Origin: Lunularia cruciata
Lineage: Eukaryota > Streptophyta > Marchantiopsida > Lunulariales > Lunulariaceae
Direction of reading: 5' to 3'
Assembly (NCBI GenBank): GCA_948567375.1
Contig: OX419759.1
Location: forward strand, 55,591,493-55,655,492
DNA: 64,000 nt
Shown in pieces: positions 52,869 to 64,000 of this stretch. How positions within the stretch are numbered: position 1 is the first letter of the stretch; the number at the start of each line of letters is the position of its first letter. The notes under the pieces were generated by a model, which was not told the DNA's origin, did not search any database, and saw only the letters and a list, made by a program, of their open reading frames with translations. Both the position numbers and the translations under genes were made by a program.

Positions 52869-55800
52869 TTGATTGTAGTGAATGGAGTCCTAGAAAGCAA
52901 TCAAGTGAGAGTGTTAATAGATTCAGGAGCAATAGAGAATTTCTTGTCTCACTCTATTGCAATAAGATTGGGAATGGATCTAGAGAGAGATGAGAGTGAA
53001 GAAGTAGAGTTATCTAATGGGCAAATAGAGAGGATTGAATCATTACCTAGATGGGTAACTCTCTCTATAGGAAAATATCAGGAAGCAATTGAGTGGTGAG
53101 TGATACAATTAGCTATGATGATGCAATCTTAGGTATGCCATGGATAGAGCATTACAACCCTATGGTAGATTGTAGGAAGAAAGTAGTGAGAACCCACCAA
53201 TGGTCGATCATTGGGGTTAAAGAAAAATCACACATGCAAGAATTGCCTCTCTATGTCATAGGAACAATAACTATTTGTAAGAACGATAGGTGTTTCATGG
53301 GTCTAATAAGAGAAGTCTAGAGTGCATACCTTGATGGAAAAATTCTTGAGAAATTGAAGGATGTGGTGAATGAGTTTCAAGATGTCTTTCCTGATGATCT
53401 ATCCTCAAGATTACCACCAAAAAGGAGAGTAGATCATAAAATTGAGACAATCCTAGGGAAGGCACCTCCTTGTAAGGCCCCATATCGCCTATCACCTCAT
53501 GAGTTGGAGGATTGCAAGAATCAAATTGAGGATATGTTGTAGAAAAGGTTCATCCAATCTAGCGTATCACTATATGGGGCTCTGGTCTTGTTTGTGAAGA
53601 AGAAGGACGATACAATGTGCATGTGCATTGACTATTAGGGTCTCAATCAACAAATAATGAAGACCAAATAAATACCCCTTACCTCGCATGTATGATGTAT
53701 TTGATCAACTCAATGGAGCAAGACACTTCACTAAACTAGATTTGCATAGCGGTTACAATCAAATCCAAATTGTAGAGGAGGAGATGTACAAGACTGCATT
53801 TCAAACCAGGTATGGCCACTTTGAGTATCTCGTGATGCCTTTCGGTCTCAGAACGCACCTGCCACTTTCATGAGTTTAATGAATGATATATTTTGTCCAT
53901 ATTTGGATAAGTCTATCATTGTCTTTATGGATGACATCTTAGTATATAGTAGTACAATGACGGAACACAAACAACATCTACAAGAAGTCCTCCAGATTCT
54001 AAGACAAAATCGATTGTATGCCAAAATCTCAAAGTGTGAGTTTGGCAAGTCTAAAGTAGACTACTTGAGGCATAGAGTAAGTGCAGAGTGTATTCAAATA
54101 TTGATAAATAAAATAAAGGTCATTCAAAATGGAGTGTGCCAAAAGATCTGACTCAACTCAAGAGCTTTTTGGGGTTGACGGGATTCTATTGTCAATTTGT
54201 CAAGGACTTCTCTAAGGTTGCACAGCCTTTAACAACACTAATTGGCAAGGGAAGAAGTGGACATGGGGAACCGCACAAGAGTTGTCCTTTCAAGAATTGA
54301 AAGCCACCTTGCTACATGCACCAATCTTGAAGTGGTATGACCCAAAACGTCCAATCAAGTTGGCTACAAATGCATCAGGTGTAGCAATAGGAGTAGTCCT
54401 ACAACAAGAGTGGCATGACGGATGACATATAATTGCATATTTCTCTCAAAAGTTGTTACTAGTAGAACACAACTACCACACCACAAAACAAGAAGAGTTG
54501 GCCATTGTCCTTGCAACCAAGCATTGGAAGCACTATTTGGGTGAGAAGGCATTTGTAGTAGAGATAGACCACAAACCTCTAGTCTACCTCAAGACACAAA
54601 AGGATCTATCTCGTCGCCAAATTTGATGGGCAGAGTGGCTACAACACTTCAACATGATAATCACCTACGTGGAAGGTAAGAAGCAACTTGCAAATGCATT
54701 CACTCACATGCCAATGGCAAACAACTTGGTGGCAGAGGTTAAGATTAACCTTGAATTCTGGCTAGAGATTTGGCTACTACAAAAATTGACCCATAGATTG
54801 TAGAAGCGCAATCATCCAAAGGCATCACTAGCACCCAAGGACTCACCTTTTGTGATGGCAGATTATGGATCCCAAATGTCCCAAAAAATTATGCACCACC
54901 ATTCTAGCGGAATGTCATGATTTGACCATTGTAGGTCATGTCGGAGTGGACAAGACCTTGGATGCAGTCCAACACCATTACTATTGGCCCAAGATGAGCA
55001 ACAACGTAATGGACTATGTGCACAATTGCCTTATTTGTCGACAGAACAAAGCTCTTGCATGGCTCCTGCATGGCTCTTGCAACCTCACCCCACTCTTACA
55101 CAATGTTGGGAACAAGTGAATATGGATCTCATCTGTGAATTACCCAAGACCATATTAGAGTTTGACTCCATCTTGGTCTTTGTGGATCGGCTCAAAAAAA
55201 TGATTCATGTACACCCTACCACCAAGGATGTGACCGATCCACAACTAGCTCAATTATACTTAGATGCAATCTTCTCTCACCATGGCTTGTCTCAAGTACT
55301 CATCACCTATAGAAGCACTCAATTCACCAATTTGTTTTGGCGAACCTTCTTTGGTTTCTTCAAAACCAAGTTGACCATGTCCACATCTTACCACCCACAA
55401 ACAGATGGACAAATAGAGTGGGCTAATTGCACTATTGAAGACATGTTACACGACTTCACCTTAGAAGAGCAAGAGAGGTGGGACACCCTACTCCCGTTGG
55501 TGGAATTTGCTTATAGCAATTTAGTGAATGCATCCACCCAGGTCACTCTATTCTTCCTCATGTATGGTGAGCATCCCTTCACACCTTCTACCTTGTTGAA
55601 GATCCGTCCGGTGGCTACCAAGGTTGATGTAATCAACACATTTGTTTCTAGAATCCAACAAGGTGTGGATTATTACAAATTGCACAAAATCAACAGAAGC
55701 AGTATGTTGATGCACACCGTAAGCACATGGAATTCAATGGGGATTAGGTGTGGCTATTGAAAACCAACCTCACATTTGTTGGACCTCATAAACTCAGACC

Positions 55801-56170
55801 TTGTTTTATTGGGCCTTTTTCAATTCTTTGTCGAGTCAGCACTATGGCCTAGCACCTTGAGCTACCACCACACATGAAGATCCATCTAGTGTTCCATGTT
55901 TCCCTACTATGCAAATATGCTCCCCAATCAGGCATGTGTCATTAATGCCACACAAGACATTCGACCTTGTCCGACACTCATTGATGGCATGGAGGAATAT
56001 GAAGTAGAGCGTATTCTCCAAAAATGCATGTGTGGTACTCGCCATCCACGGGTGGACTATCTAGTCTAGTGGAAAGGTTACCTCCTCTGTGAAGCAACCT
56101 GGGAGCTTGCTGCCAATTTGACACATGCACCAGTGTTGGTGCAAGCATTTGAGCAACAACTGCACAACGA
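52869..56170 (+). pseudogene. N3 pol: protease, RT, RNase H, integrase, chromodomain (decayed)
   Basis: Protease 52869-53180 (VLIDSGAIENFLS, then AILGMPWIEHYNP). RT 53354-54030 ([25 protein letters not shown] with both Asp). RNase H 54290-54600. Integrase 54865-55760 (HDLTIVGHVGVDKT, MDLICELPK; the second catalytic Asp is Tyr in ITYRSTQF; the Glu region reads GQIEWANCTIE). The chromodomain region EEYEVERILQKCM is near 55995-56160, with stops. More than ten disruptions. Confidence 0.83.
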
Positions 56171-56194
56171 GGGCGTCTCAAAAGGAGTAAGGTT

Positions 56195-56941
56195 TGTAAT
56201 ACCAAGAGCTAGCCATATGATCTAGATTTGAAATTTGGTTTGGTAACATCTAGAATAATGTTATACATGATGGTAAAAATAGATCAGATAAAAGTATCAC
56301 CAAAAGAGTCCTTCTACTAATAAGGTAAAAATCAAAATAGATTTGAAAACCTTAGAACCAATAACTAAACATATTATTTAAAGGTGAGAATTGGGTTGGA
56401 AACATCTAGAGTTACACATGATAGACTGAATAGATCAGAAAGAAGTATCACCAAAAGAGTATTTTTACTAATAGAGTTGGAACCAAAAATGCCTAAAATC
56501 TTTGAAAGCAATTTTGGAAGCCTAAACGGATGAATTAGACCTCAAAAATATGCAAATCCTTCTCCTAATGGAGAAAAGGTTGGCATTCTCTCCCCCTTGC
56601 TTTGTCTCATAGAGAGCTTTCCAACGGTACCTCACCCACGTGATTCTGAGATTCCTACAAGAAGATTCTCTAAAAGATTCCATCTGGTCAAAGCTTATTT
56701 GACCAACCAGATAGGACCAGGTTCTTCATGTCACCCATCCAAGTAAGTAATCCAAGGGTGGAGCTTGTTGACATGTCCTCTATTTGTGTGCCTAATCCTA
56801 TGGTGGAGCTTCATTGGAGGAGATCTTCTTTGTCTTTATAATAAAGAGAAGGTGCTCCATTGGAGCACGGAGTTTGAGTGTGAAAATGTGGGTTTCTCAT
56901 TGTGTGTTTCTCTATAGGTCTCCTATCCTTGGAGTATGACA
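56195..56941 (+). repeat. 3' LTR of N3
   Basis: 747 bp, TGTAATACCAAGAG...GGAGTATGACA, preceded by the purine-rich AAAAGGAGTAAGG. Several substitutions and small indels separate it from the 5' copy. Confidence 0.9.
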
Positions 56942-57136
56942 ACAAGCCAAGTTAACCATTTTCAAGAAGTTGCTCACTTGGCGTGCAAGCTCAACTAGCT
57001 GGAAGCTTCTAGAAGTTACCTACTCGGGATGCAAGCTAAGCTAGCATACATGCTTTTGGAATATTCTAGGCTAATTTGTCCTATTTGCTATCTTGTTAGC
57101 TCAAATAAAATTTGTCATTAAATTCCATATTGTTAC
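56942..57136 (-). repeat. 3' LTR of H3, proximal piece
   Basis: Continuation of 50185-50365 after N3, ending at TGTAACAATATGG (57136 in element orientation). A heat-shock site TTCTAGAAG near 57006 remains. The tract at 57137-57152 (GCTGCGGGGGAATA in element orientation) is its polypurine tract. Confidence 0.85.
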
Positions 57137-57152
57137 ATATTCCCCCGCAGCT

Positions 57153-58790
57153 AGTTGGTGACGTCCTCATCGCCATTGAAGTTTCAAACTCTTGGATGGT
57201 CATTTGTGCATTTTGGAAATGAGAAAGAGGTTCCCATATGGCATCATGAAAGAGATACCTTTTCTAAAGGACCTTTTACTCTGTATGTTGTCGAAGGCCT
57301 TGTTGAATGTAGCAACGTGCAAGGATACAATCAACTTCATACTCCTCATGATCATTGATAGGGACAAGAGGAGAAGGAGGTTGGACTCAATAGGAAAAAG
57401 AAGATGGATTAAGGACAAAGGGTTTCAACTTGGAAATATGAAAGATAGGGTGGATGCACATATGAATGTTGCTTATCAAGGCAAGTTGATAAGCAACAAG
57501 AGAAATGATTTGTGTGACCTCAAAGGATCTTATCCAACTAAGAGCAAGTTTACGAACTTGGGTATCAAGTGGGAGGGGTAGGTTACTAGACAAGAGCATG
57601 ACTTTAGCACCAACTTGAAAGGTGAGATCACGATGATGGTGGTCTGCATATTGTTTTTGATGATTTTGGCAACAAGGAGGTGAGATTTGGCTTGTTGGAG
57701 GGATTGGGAAATGGTGGTCAAGAACATTGAAGTATGAGGGACATGAGATGGAAGAGGAGCAAGAAGGGAATTTGGAACAAGTGGATCTTGGCCAAAATTG
57801 AGGAAGAAAGGAGAGAATCTAGTGCTTGTTTATTTGGAATTATTGCATGCAAACTCCACAACTACAAGATAGTCATCCCAACCGGTATGATGAACATTGA
57901 CAAAGGCACAAAGCATATCCTCCAAGGTGCAATTAGCACATTCAATTTACCCATCAGTTTGAGGATGATAGGCCATGGACAAAGCAAGCTTGGGGCCAAG
58001 TATTTGGAAGAGTGCTTGCCAAAACTACCCAATGAAGCAAGGATTACAGTCAAAGATGAGTACATGCGGCATCCAATGATGCTTGAATACATTGTTGAAT
58101 AGATCTATGCCAAGGTTGGAGCATCCATAATATCAACAATTAGTGCCAAATGGATTTTCTTACTTAGCTTATCCACAAACACCACAATGGTTGTGTGACC
58201 TTGCTTTGTCTTGGGCAAGGACGTGATGAGATCTAAGCTTACATGTTCCCAATGAGTAGATGGAATGGAGAGTGGTTGGAGGAGTCCACTTGGTTTTTGG
58301 TTATTGGCTTTGTTGCATTGGCAACTCCTCACATGATGGGACAAACTCTCAAACATCTCATGTCATTTCGGGCCACCACCATTTGCATTGGAGGGTACCC
58401 AAGGTCTTGTCCACACCCATATGACTAACAATTGGTAAGTTATAGGCTTCTTGAAGGCACACAAGTCAAAGATCACCTTTGGCTAGAATATAGATTTGGT
58501 CTTCATGGAGTAGAAGGCCTTCCTTGTAGGAGAAGATATTGTACTCCTTGTTGTATGCTGCAAGATGACCTTATACCATCTGAAAGAAAGGATCTTGTTG
58601 TATAGCTATTTGAAACTCAATTTGGACTTTTGAGTCAATGGATACCATCAAAATTGCCACTATGATGAGAGGAAGAGACTTCAAATCAAGTCATTGTGAT
58701 AGGGCATTAGGGATGACATGAAACAAACCAAGTTTGTACTCAAGTTTGATGTCAAACAATTGTATTTGTTCCTCCCATCGATGATGTCGA
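57153..58790 (-). pseudogene. H3 integrase and chromodomain (decayed)
   Basis: Open pieces include 58105-58356 (LDLITSLPKTKQGHTTIVVFVDKLSK), 57862-58092 (core after the second Asp), 57387-57599 (SWIRSFEVTQI, HPIFHISKLKPF) and 57200-57418 (chromodomain region). Here the catalytic Glu codon (GAA) is kept, unlike H1 and H2, although the preceding Gln is a TAA stop. Confidence 0.8.
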
Positions 58791-58794
58791 CTCT

Positions 58795-60822
58795 TCATGT
58801 GTTCCAAATGTAGTGTCTACAACAAATCTTGTGATCAGTTTGCATGACCTCTTGTTTCCCCAAAAGATAATGCCTCCATGCCTTGGTGACATATACCATC
58901 GCTAGTTGTTCTTGATCCCAAGCAGAGTAATTTCTTTCTGCTGTATATAGTCTATGAGACACAAAGGCCATGGGATGCAATCCATATGTGAATTCCTGTT
59001 GGAACACGACTCCAATTGCGAAGTTAGACGAATCAAAATCAACCACACATGGTACTTGAGGATCATATGGTTGAAGAATTGGTCTTGAAGACACCATATG
59101 TTTTAGCTTTTGGAATGCTTCTTTGTGCTTGTTAATCCATTGAAAGCTTGAGTTCTTCCCCAAGAGATCAGTCAATGGTGCAACCACATGAGCATAATAA
59201 TGGATGAACCATTGGTAAAAGCTAGCTAATCCATTAAATGCCCGTACTTCAATAGTATCCTTTGGAGTAGGCTAATCAATGATGGCCTTGATTTTCTCCT
59301 CTTCCATCTTGATCCTCTTTGATGAGATCTTGTGACCTAAGAAGGTAACTTCCTTTTACCAAAAGGCACATTTCCACTTCTTGCAATAAAACTTCCACTA
59401 TTGTAGTCATCTTAGGACTTTTTGCATGTGATTCACATGTTCTGTCTTTGTCTTGCTGTAGATTAAGATATCATCTAAGAACACCACCATGTACCGGTCC
59501 AACAGTCCATCCAACAACCAATACGTTTGATCCATGAAGATTAACGGAGCATTAGTGAGCATGAAAGGCAAAACTCTCCATTCAAAATGTCCATACCTTG
59601 TGCAAAAGGCAGTCTTTTGCACATCCTTCTTATCAATAGGAATTTTCCAGTAGCTGGTATGAAGATCCAACCTGGAGAAGTATCATGCTCCACTCAATTG
59701 ATCAAACAAGTCATCAATTTGAGACAAGGGGTATGCATTCTTCATTATTTGTTTATTGAGCCCATGATAATCAATACAAAAACAAAATCTTCTATCCTTC
59801 TTTGGAACAAATAGTACTAGTGCTCTCCAAGGAGATGTTCTATGTTGTATGAAATCCTTCTCCAACAACTCCATGAGTGTTGTTTCCAACTCCTCAAACT
59901 TCTTTGGTAAGAGCCAATAGATTGGTCTACTCATTAGAATACTCCTGGGTAATAACTCAATCTTGAAGGGCATACTATGATTAGAGGGTAATCCCTTTGG
60001 TAGATTATCCAGAAACACATCTACAAACTCTTGAACTATTTGATCAACCATTGTGCAATGAGGCTCCTTAGATTCTCCTTGTGCAATCGGCTTGATCCAC
60101 ACTATAAAAACAGACTTATCTTCCTCCAAAGCTTGCTCTATAGCTACTTCATTGACAAACTTCCCATCTAGGGACTTATCTTCCTTTCTTGACAAACTTC
60201 TCATCTTGGGACTTCTCTTCCTTCAAAGCTTACTCTCTGGTTGCTTTCTTTACAAATTTCCCATCTTGGGGCTTCTATTCTTCCAAAGCTTGCTTTATGG
60301 CTGCTTTCCTTACAAACTTCTCATCTTGGGACTGACTATCCTTAGGTGTCTTACTCAAAGGTGCCTGACAACCTAATCAAAAATTTCTACCTTGGTATTG
60401 TACTTGAATTTGTCATCATGTCCAATCAATTGAACCTTATTAGATTCAAGCCAAGGTAGTCCTAGAATGAGATCATAGTGTAGAGATACCACTACAAACC
60501 TCATACACTCCAAATACTATTTCCCAATCTTGAAAGTAATAGGATGTGATGTATAGAATACAAAACCCTTTCTACCATTTGCCATCATCAATCTACTTCT
60601 AGTTACTGGCTTGATAGGAAGACCCTATTCCTTTGCTAATTGCATAGACATGCAATTCTTTGAATTTCCAAAATCAACCAAAATCCTATAACCACGATTA
60701 GATATTGCACCTTGCCAGTGAAGCAAACTTGCATAGGTCAAGCCTTCAATCCCATAGGAACTAATCAAGCTCCCAATAGGCGGCTCAAAACTCCTACTAG
60801 GATTTCTCATTTCTCCAATCAT
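58795..60822 (-). pseudogene. H3 protease, RT and RNase H (decayed)
   Basis: RNase H 58795-59187 (VDFDSSNFAIGVVFQQEF, QTDHKICC). RT 59407-60204 ([34 protein letters not shown]). The linker with KFV(N/K)(E/K)(V/A)AIEQA repeats covers 60100-60340. Protease 60430-60822 (RILVDFGNSKNCMS, where D-S-G has become D-F-G). Confidence 0.82.
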
Positions 60823-60985
60823 TTGGAATCATCTAGGCAACTTGTCAAGGTCACCCATTTTTGAGTGGACATTTAATGATGCGATGTCCTAATTGGTGAT
60901 AATAAAAAAAACCACCATTTTGTCATAATTTTTCTTTATCTATTATGCCAAGTGGTCTCTATTGAATGGCATCAATTTCCATTAG

Positions 60986-61739
60986 TGTAATAATCCAAGG
61001 ACAAGAGAACTCTTCAAAAGAGATACAAGAGAGAAAATACAGATTTCACACTCAATCCTCCGATACCCCAAACTAGCACCTTCTCTTTATTATATAGCCA
61101 AGGAGGATCTACTCCAAGGAAGCTCCACCATAGGATTATATACATGGATAGGTGACCTATCAACAAGCTCCACCCTTATATTACTTGCTTAGATGGGTAA
61201 CATGTTGGTCTTGGTCCCATCTGGTTGGTCAAACAGGCTTTGACTAGAGGGAATCTTTTAGGGAATCTTCTTATAAAAATCTCAAAATCACGTGGGTGAG
61301 GTATTGTTGGAAAGCTCTTGGTGAGACAAACCAGGGAGAGGGCAACCTTTTCTCAAGTTTGGGGGGGGGGGGTTAACACATTTTTGAGATCTAATTCATC
61401 CGTTAGGTCTTCCGAAATGGCCTTTGAAGTTTTCAAGCCTATTATGGCTTTTGCCCTATTAGTAGAAGTGCTCTTTTGGTGATACCTTTATCTGATCTAT
61501 ATTCTCCATTATGTGTAACATTCTTCCAGATTTCATTACCCCAAGTTTCACCTCTAGATCCTATGCCTAGTTATTGATTCTAAAGTTTTCAAGCATGTTT
61601 TGGTTTTTGGCCTATTAGTAGAAGTACTCTTTTGGTGATACCTCTAGTTTATCTACTTAGTTCATCATGTATAAAATTCTTCCAAATTTTACCAAACCAA
61701 ATTTCATCTCTAGATCATCTATTTAGCTTTGGTATCATA
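60986..61739 (-). repeat. Solo LTR of family N in H3 gag
   Basis: 754 bp, matching the N LTR in reverse orientation, from TGTAATAATCC (plus strand, 60986) to GGTATCATA (61739). No internal region is attached and H3 gag continues on both sides. Flanks attag/gttgg fit a diverged 5-bp duplication. It contains a run of G near 61361-61372. It arose by recombination between the LTRs of a former full element. Confidence 0.85.
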
Positions 61740-62460
61740 GTTGGTGTCGGCTCCTCCACTCGTGTGTAATGTATTGGTAGGTTCTATGGAGGTTAAGGGT
61801 GAGACCAAGTTGTTGCAACCAAGGAATCAAAACATTTGGCCAACCGCATGGCTTGCTCCAAGTGTTGTGGCTCTTGCATAGTTACCTCTAATTTGGTTCT
61901 TGACTTCAAGTCCCTCACAAATTGATCCAGAGCTTCAATATATATCTGGAATTTGCATGATGGTGTTCTAGTGTATGATGTAACTTCTTATAGAGCCAAT
62001 GTGTTTCAACTTTGCCAACCTATCCCATGTAGCTTGTGTGGCATTTATAGCTTGGAATTGACTAATTATTGCACTCTTGAATTCTACCCACTCAAGATTA
62101 GTGTAACAATTTGCTATTTAGCTCTCTCCATTTGGAATTGCCACCATAGCTTTGCTAGTCCATCCAATTAGCTAGAAGCCAAAATAATCTACTTTCGCTC
62201 ATTTTGAAGATTGGTAGCTTCAAAATATCATTCACAATCAAACACAAATTCTCCACTACACTTGAAAGATTCTTGCCTTCAAATACCTTATGTATAGGGA
62301 ATTAGATTCAATCTTCTCCTTCTCGAAGTGGTACCCTCTCCACGTGCTCTTGTCATTGATGATCTCGTTCATCCAACAATCAAGTAAAGTGTTTAATTTT
62401 TTTTGCATAGCAATGATAACTCCGGGTATTGCCACCATGGTTGCTACTCTATTACGCCAC
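61740..62460 (-). pseudogene. H3 gag (decayed)
   Basis: Homologous to H1 gag (21934-22590) with many stops and frameshifts. The start codon region MVAIPGVIIAMQKKLNTLLDCWMNE is open at 62256-62438 after a frameshift. Confidence 0.78.
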
Positions 62461-62474
62461 CTCTAATCTATCTA

Positions 62475-62690
62475 ATTTATTAACACATAGAAGCAACACA
62501 TCCATTATTCTCAATAAGTTACAACCAAAAGCACCAAGGGTTCCTCAAGTATGGTGATCATAGAAAATCTTGCTCAAAGTATGAGTTGATGAATTGTGTG
62601 AAATGATGCTTGGGTAGAACCTGAACACGAAAATCCCAATGGTTTGGCAAAAGTGGATTTGGTAGTCCATAAATTCCATCTATCCGATTC
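62475..62690 (-). pseudogene. H3 pre-gag small ORF remnant
   Basis: The start MDGIYGLPNPLLPNHWDFRVQVLPKHHFTQF is readable in minus frame from about 62680. The conserved FG is FE here and a frameshift or stop follows near 62565. It confirms that the ORF belongs to the family H ancestor. Confidence 0.55.
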
Positions 62691-62691
62691 T

Positions 62692-62704
62692 TGCTTTGAT
62701 ACCA
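62692..62704 (-). other. H3 primer-binding site
   Basis: TGGTATCAAAGC in element orientation, one mismatch to the tRNA-Met initiator complement, directly after the LTR. Confidence 0.8.
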
Positions 62705-63114
62705 TGTAAAGATTGAGACCAAGAGAAATAGAAGAATGGAAGTTCACATTGGGACACTTGAATAAGGGAAACTCCAAATGTCTAGCATCAACTTCGGCTT
62801 TGGTATTTATAGGGAGTATACAAGGCTCTTGAGAAGATTCTCAAGAAACTTCCTTCAACCACTTTCTTGGAGTGCAAGCCAAGTTAACCAAGAAGCTTCC
62901 TTCTAGAAGTCATTTATTTGGCATACAAGCTAAGCTAGCTGGAAACTTCTAGAAGCTTCTTTCTAGAAATTATCTACTTGGGGTGCAAGCTAAGCTAGCC
63001 GGGAAGCTTCCCAAAAAACTTCCTAGATACTATTGGAGTATTCTAGGCTAATTTGTCCTGATTACTACCTTGTTAGCCCGAATAAAGTTTATCGCTAAAC
63101 TCCATATTGTTACA
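62705..63114 (-). repeat. 5' LTR of H3
   Basis: 410 bp. The heat-shock sites are eroded but recognisable (TTCTAGAAGCTTC at 62947-62959). The TATA box reads TATTTATAGGGAG on the plus strand near 62802-62811. Confidence 0.9.
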
Positions 63115-63567
63115 ACCATGCAACCTTTGTGTTGAAGGTGCTCTGGCAAGAGATCTCACCTTCAAAGAGCAACTATTACAAGCCATGCCAAAACATGCAA
63201 GTATTTTTTTCCAAATACCTCCTTTGAGATATCCACAACTTTTCCTTGCTCTTGCCCTAATGGATTTCAATCCCAAGCACCCTTTTTGAAGAACTCAAGT
63301 CCTTTTGTGGCTTCTGTGCCTCCTATTGCAGATTCTTGTATTCTTTTTGGGTGCAATTGAGTGACTACCTAGGTTAGGTTCACATTAGCAATTAGGATTT
63401 AGAACTTGTAGCCCAACCCTACAAGAGATATTTTAAAAATATGCAATCAAGGAGATATTATTGGAGTGTAGCCTCCCATTGATGGAATTACAATCACAAC
63501 CATGGTGATGATGGTCCTCCCAAGACCATGAGAACACAACCACTATCATAGTTGCAGGTACGGGATG
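63115..63567. other. Unassigned sequence right of H3
   Basis: Open stretches on both strands overlap at 63073-63289 but have no recognised motif. No gene supported. Confidence 0.35.
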
Positions 63568-63723
63568 TGTAAAAGACCAAGAAGAGAAATAGGAGAACGG
63601 AGATCAAGGTGAAAGATCACATTGGGACTCTTGAATAAGAGAAAACTCTAAATGCCTAACATGAATTTGGGCTTTGGTATATATAGGGAATATATAAGGC
63701 TCTTGAGAAGCTTTTCAAGAAGC
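63568..63723 (-). repeat. Family H LTR fragment (H4), interrupted
   Basis: Begins TGTAAAAGACCAAG and matches the R-U5 end of H LTRs up to the first GAAGCTTC unit. Cut by the M2 fragment at 63724. Confidence 0.88.
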
Positions 63724-63849
63724 TGTCACGCCATTTGTAGTTCCGCATCTAGCTGCTCAGACACTGGAGTTCCCGTGATAGTAGTTAGAGTTATTTCAGC
63801 AGTATCTCAGAGACTACTTTCCGACGGTCAGATTTGGTGTTCGGGGTAC
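63724..63849 (+). repeat. Family M LTR fragment (M2)
   Basis: 126 bp starting TGTCACGCCATTTGTAG, nearly identical to 3009-3134. It shows that TGTCACGCC is a reproducible outer boundary of the family. Cut by the C2 LTR. Confidence 0.88.
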
Positions 63850-64000
63850 TATAACACCCATTTGTGCATGTGTGTGGTATTGTGATATTTAGCTTGGTAT
63901 TACAAGTACTTAAGAGATATTATTTATAGAGATAAAGGATGGTTCTATTTTAGTCATGGTTAGCTAAAGTTAGTCATAGCTAAGATAGAGTGGACCTTAC
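63850..64000 (+). repeat. Family C LTR start (C2), truncated by window edge
   Basis: Starts TATAACACCC (the second base G is A) and then follows the C1 LTR closely. The rest of the element is beyond the window. Confidence 0.9.

Larger units (their letters stand above)
50366..56941 (+). mobile_element. Element N3: family N chromovirus inside the H3 LTR
   Basis: LTRs at 50366-51087 and 56195-56941; target-site duplication gcaag/acaag. Both LTRs and coding region are more diverged than in N2, so insertion is old. Same gene order as N2. Confidence 0.92.
50185..63114 (-). mobile_element. Element H3: decayed family H element with N3 and a solo LTR inside
   Basis: Its 3' LTR is split by N3 (50185-50365 and 56942-57136). 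The internal region runs 57137-62704 and the 5' LTR is 62705-63114. It is older than H1 and H2: the heat-shock units are more eroded and the coding region is full of stops. No clear target-site duplication remains. Confidence 0.88.

Noticed and set aside
63107-63289. 60-codon ORF and overlapping minus-strand ORF right of H3
   Set aside because: No motif, low complexity of hydrophobic residues, both strands open by chance.

Overview
The window reads as intergenic DNA of a large plant nuclear genome built almost entirely from nested LTR retrotransposons. The evidence is: primer-binding sites matching plant initiator tRNA-Met (TGGTATCAGAGC) and tRNA-Asp; chromodomain Ty3/gypsy polyproteins; a Mutator-like transposase relic; a Ty1/copia relic; and a resistance-gene-like fragment. 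A gypsy element carrying a DNA methyltransferase and a non-LTR element of the restriction-like-endonuclease type would be unusual in a flowering plant, so I lean (inference only) to a non-seed land plant or close streptophyte relative. There is no bacterial or organellar signal and no clear housekeeping gene.

I name four LTR families by their termini. H has LTRs of about 410-425 bp (TGTAACAATATGG...TTTTACA) packed with heat-shock elements, with a tRNA-Met PBS and a chromodomain. N has LTRs of about 550-770 bp (TGTAATAC...), with a tRNA-Met PBS and a chromodomain. C has 679-bp LTRs (TGTAACACCC...GGCTCACA) and a tRNA-Asp-like PBS. M (TGTCACGCC...) encodes gag, protease, a cytosine-5 DNA methyltransferase, RT, RNase H, integrase and a C-terminal PHD finger.

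Layout. The outermost unit on the left is N1 (minus strand), seen in three pieces (23288-23684, 29318-31924, 38569-40178); its 3' end lies beyond position 1. Into N1 are inserted H1 (minus, 1-23287, missing 39 bp of its 3' LTR), H2 (plus, 23685-29317) and N2 (plus, 31925-38568). M1 (plus, 3009-20736) sits inside the RT gene of H1, and C1 (plus, 8475-16275) sits inside the methyltransferase gene of M1. C1 is the only element that looks intact: LTRs almost identical and a 1608-residue gag-pol with all catalytic residues. From 40.2 to 50.2 kb lies older sequence: a MULE transposase relic, a 75-bp tandem repeat, an NLR-like gene fragment (minus), a decayed non-LTR element with a restriction-like endonuclease (45.0-48.2 kb), Ty1/copia scraps and a perfect 20-bp inverted repeat. 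H3 (minus, 50185-63114) follows, with N3 (plus, 50366-56941) inside its 3' LTR and a solo N LTR (60986-61739) inside its gag. The right edge repeats the H > M > C nesting order in miniature (63568-64000).

The most interesting results are these. (1) A small protein of 56-73 residues is encoded just downstream of the PBS and before gag in three of the four families, duplicated in tandem in N, with an ungapped shared motif; I know of no described function. (2) A methyltransferase-PHD gypsy element has stop codons that are mostly the kind produced by deamination of methylated CAG and CGA. (3) The H LTRs carry perfect heat-shock-element arrays upstream of a TATA box. (4) M1 has a circularly permuted LTR arrangement. 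(5) H1 and H2 share a lysine at the catalytic glutamate of integrase, which hints at mobilisation in trans.
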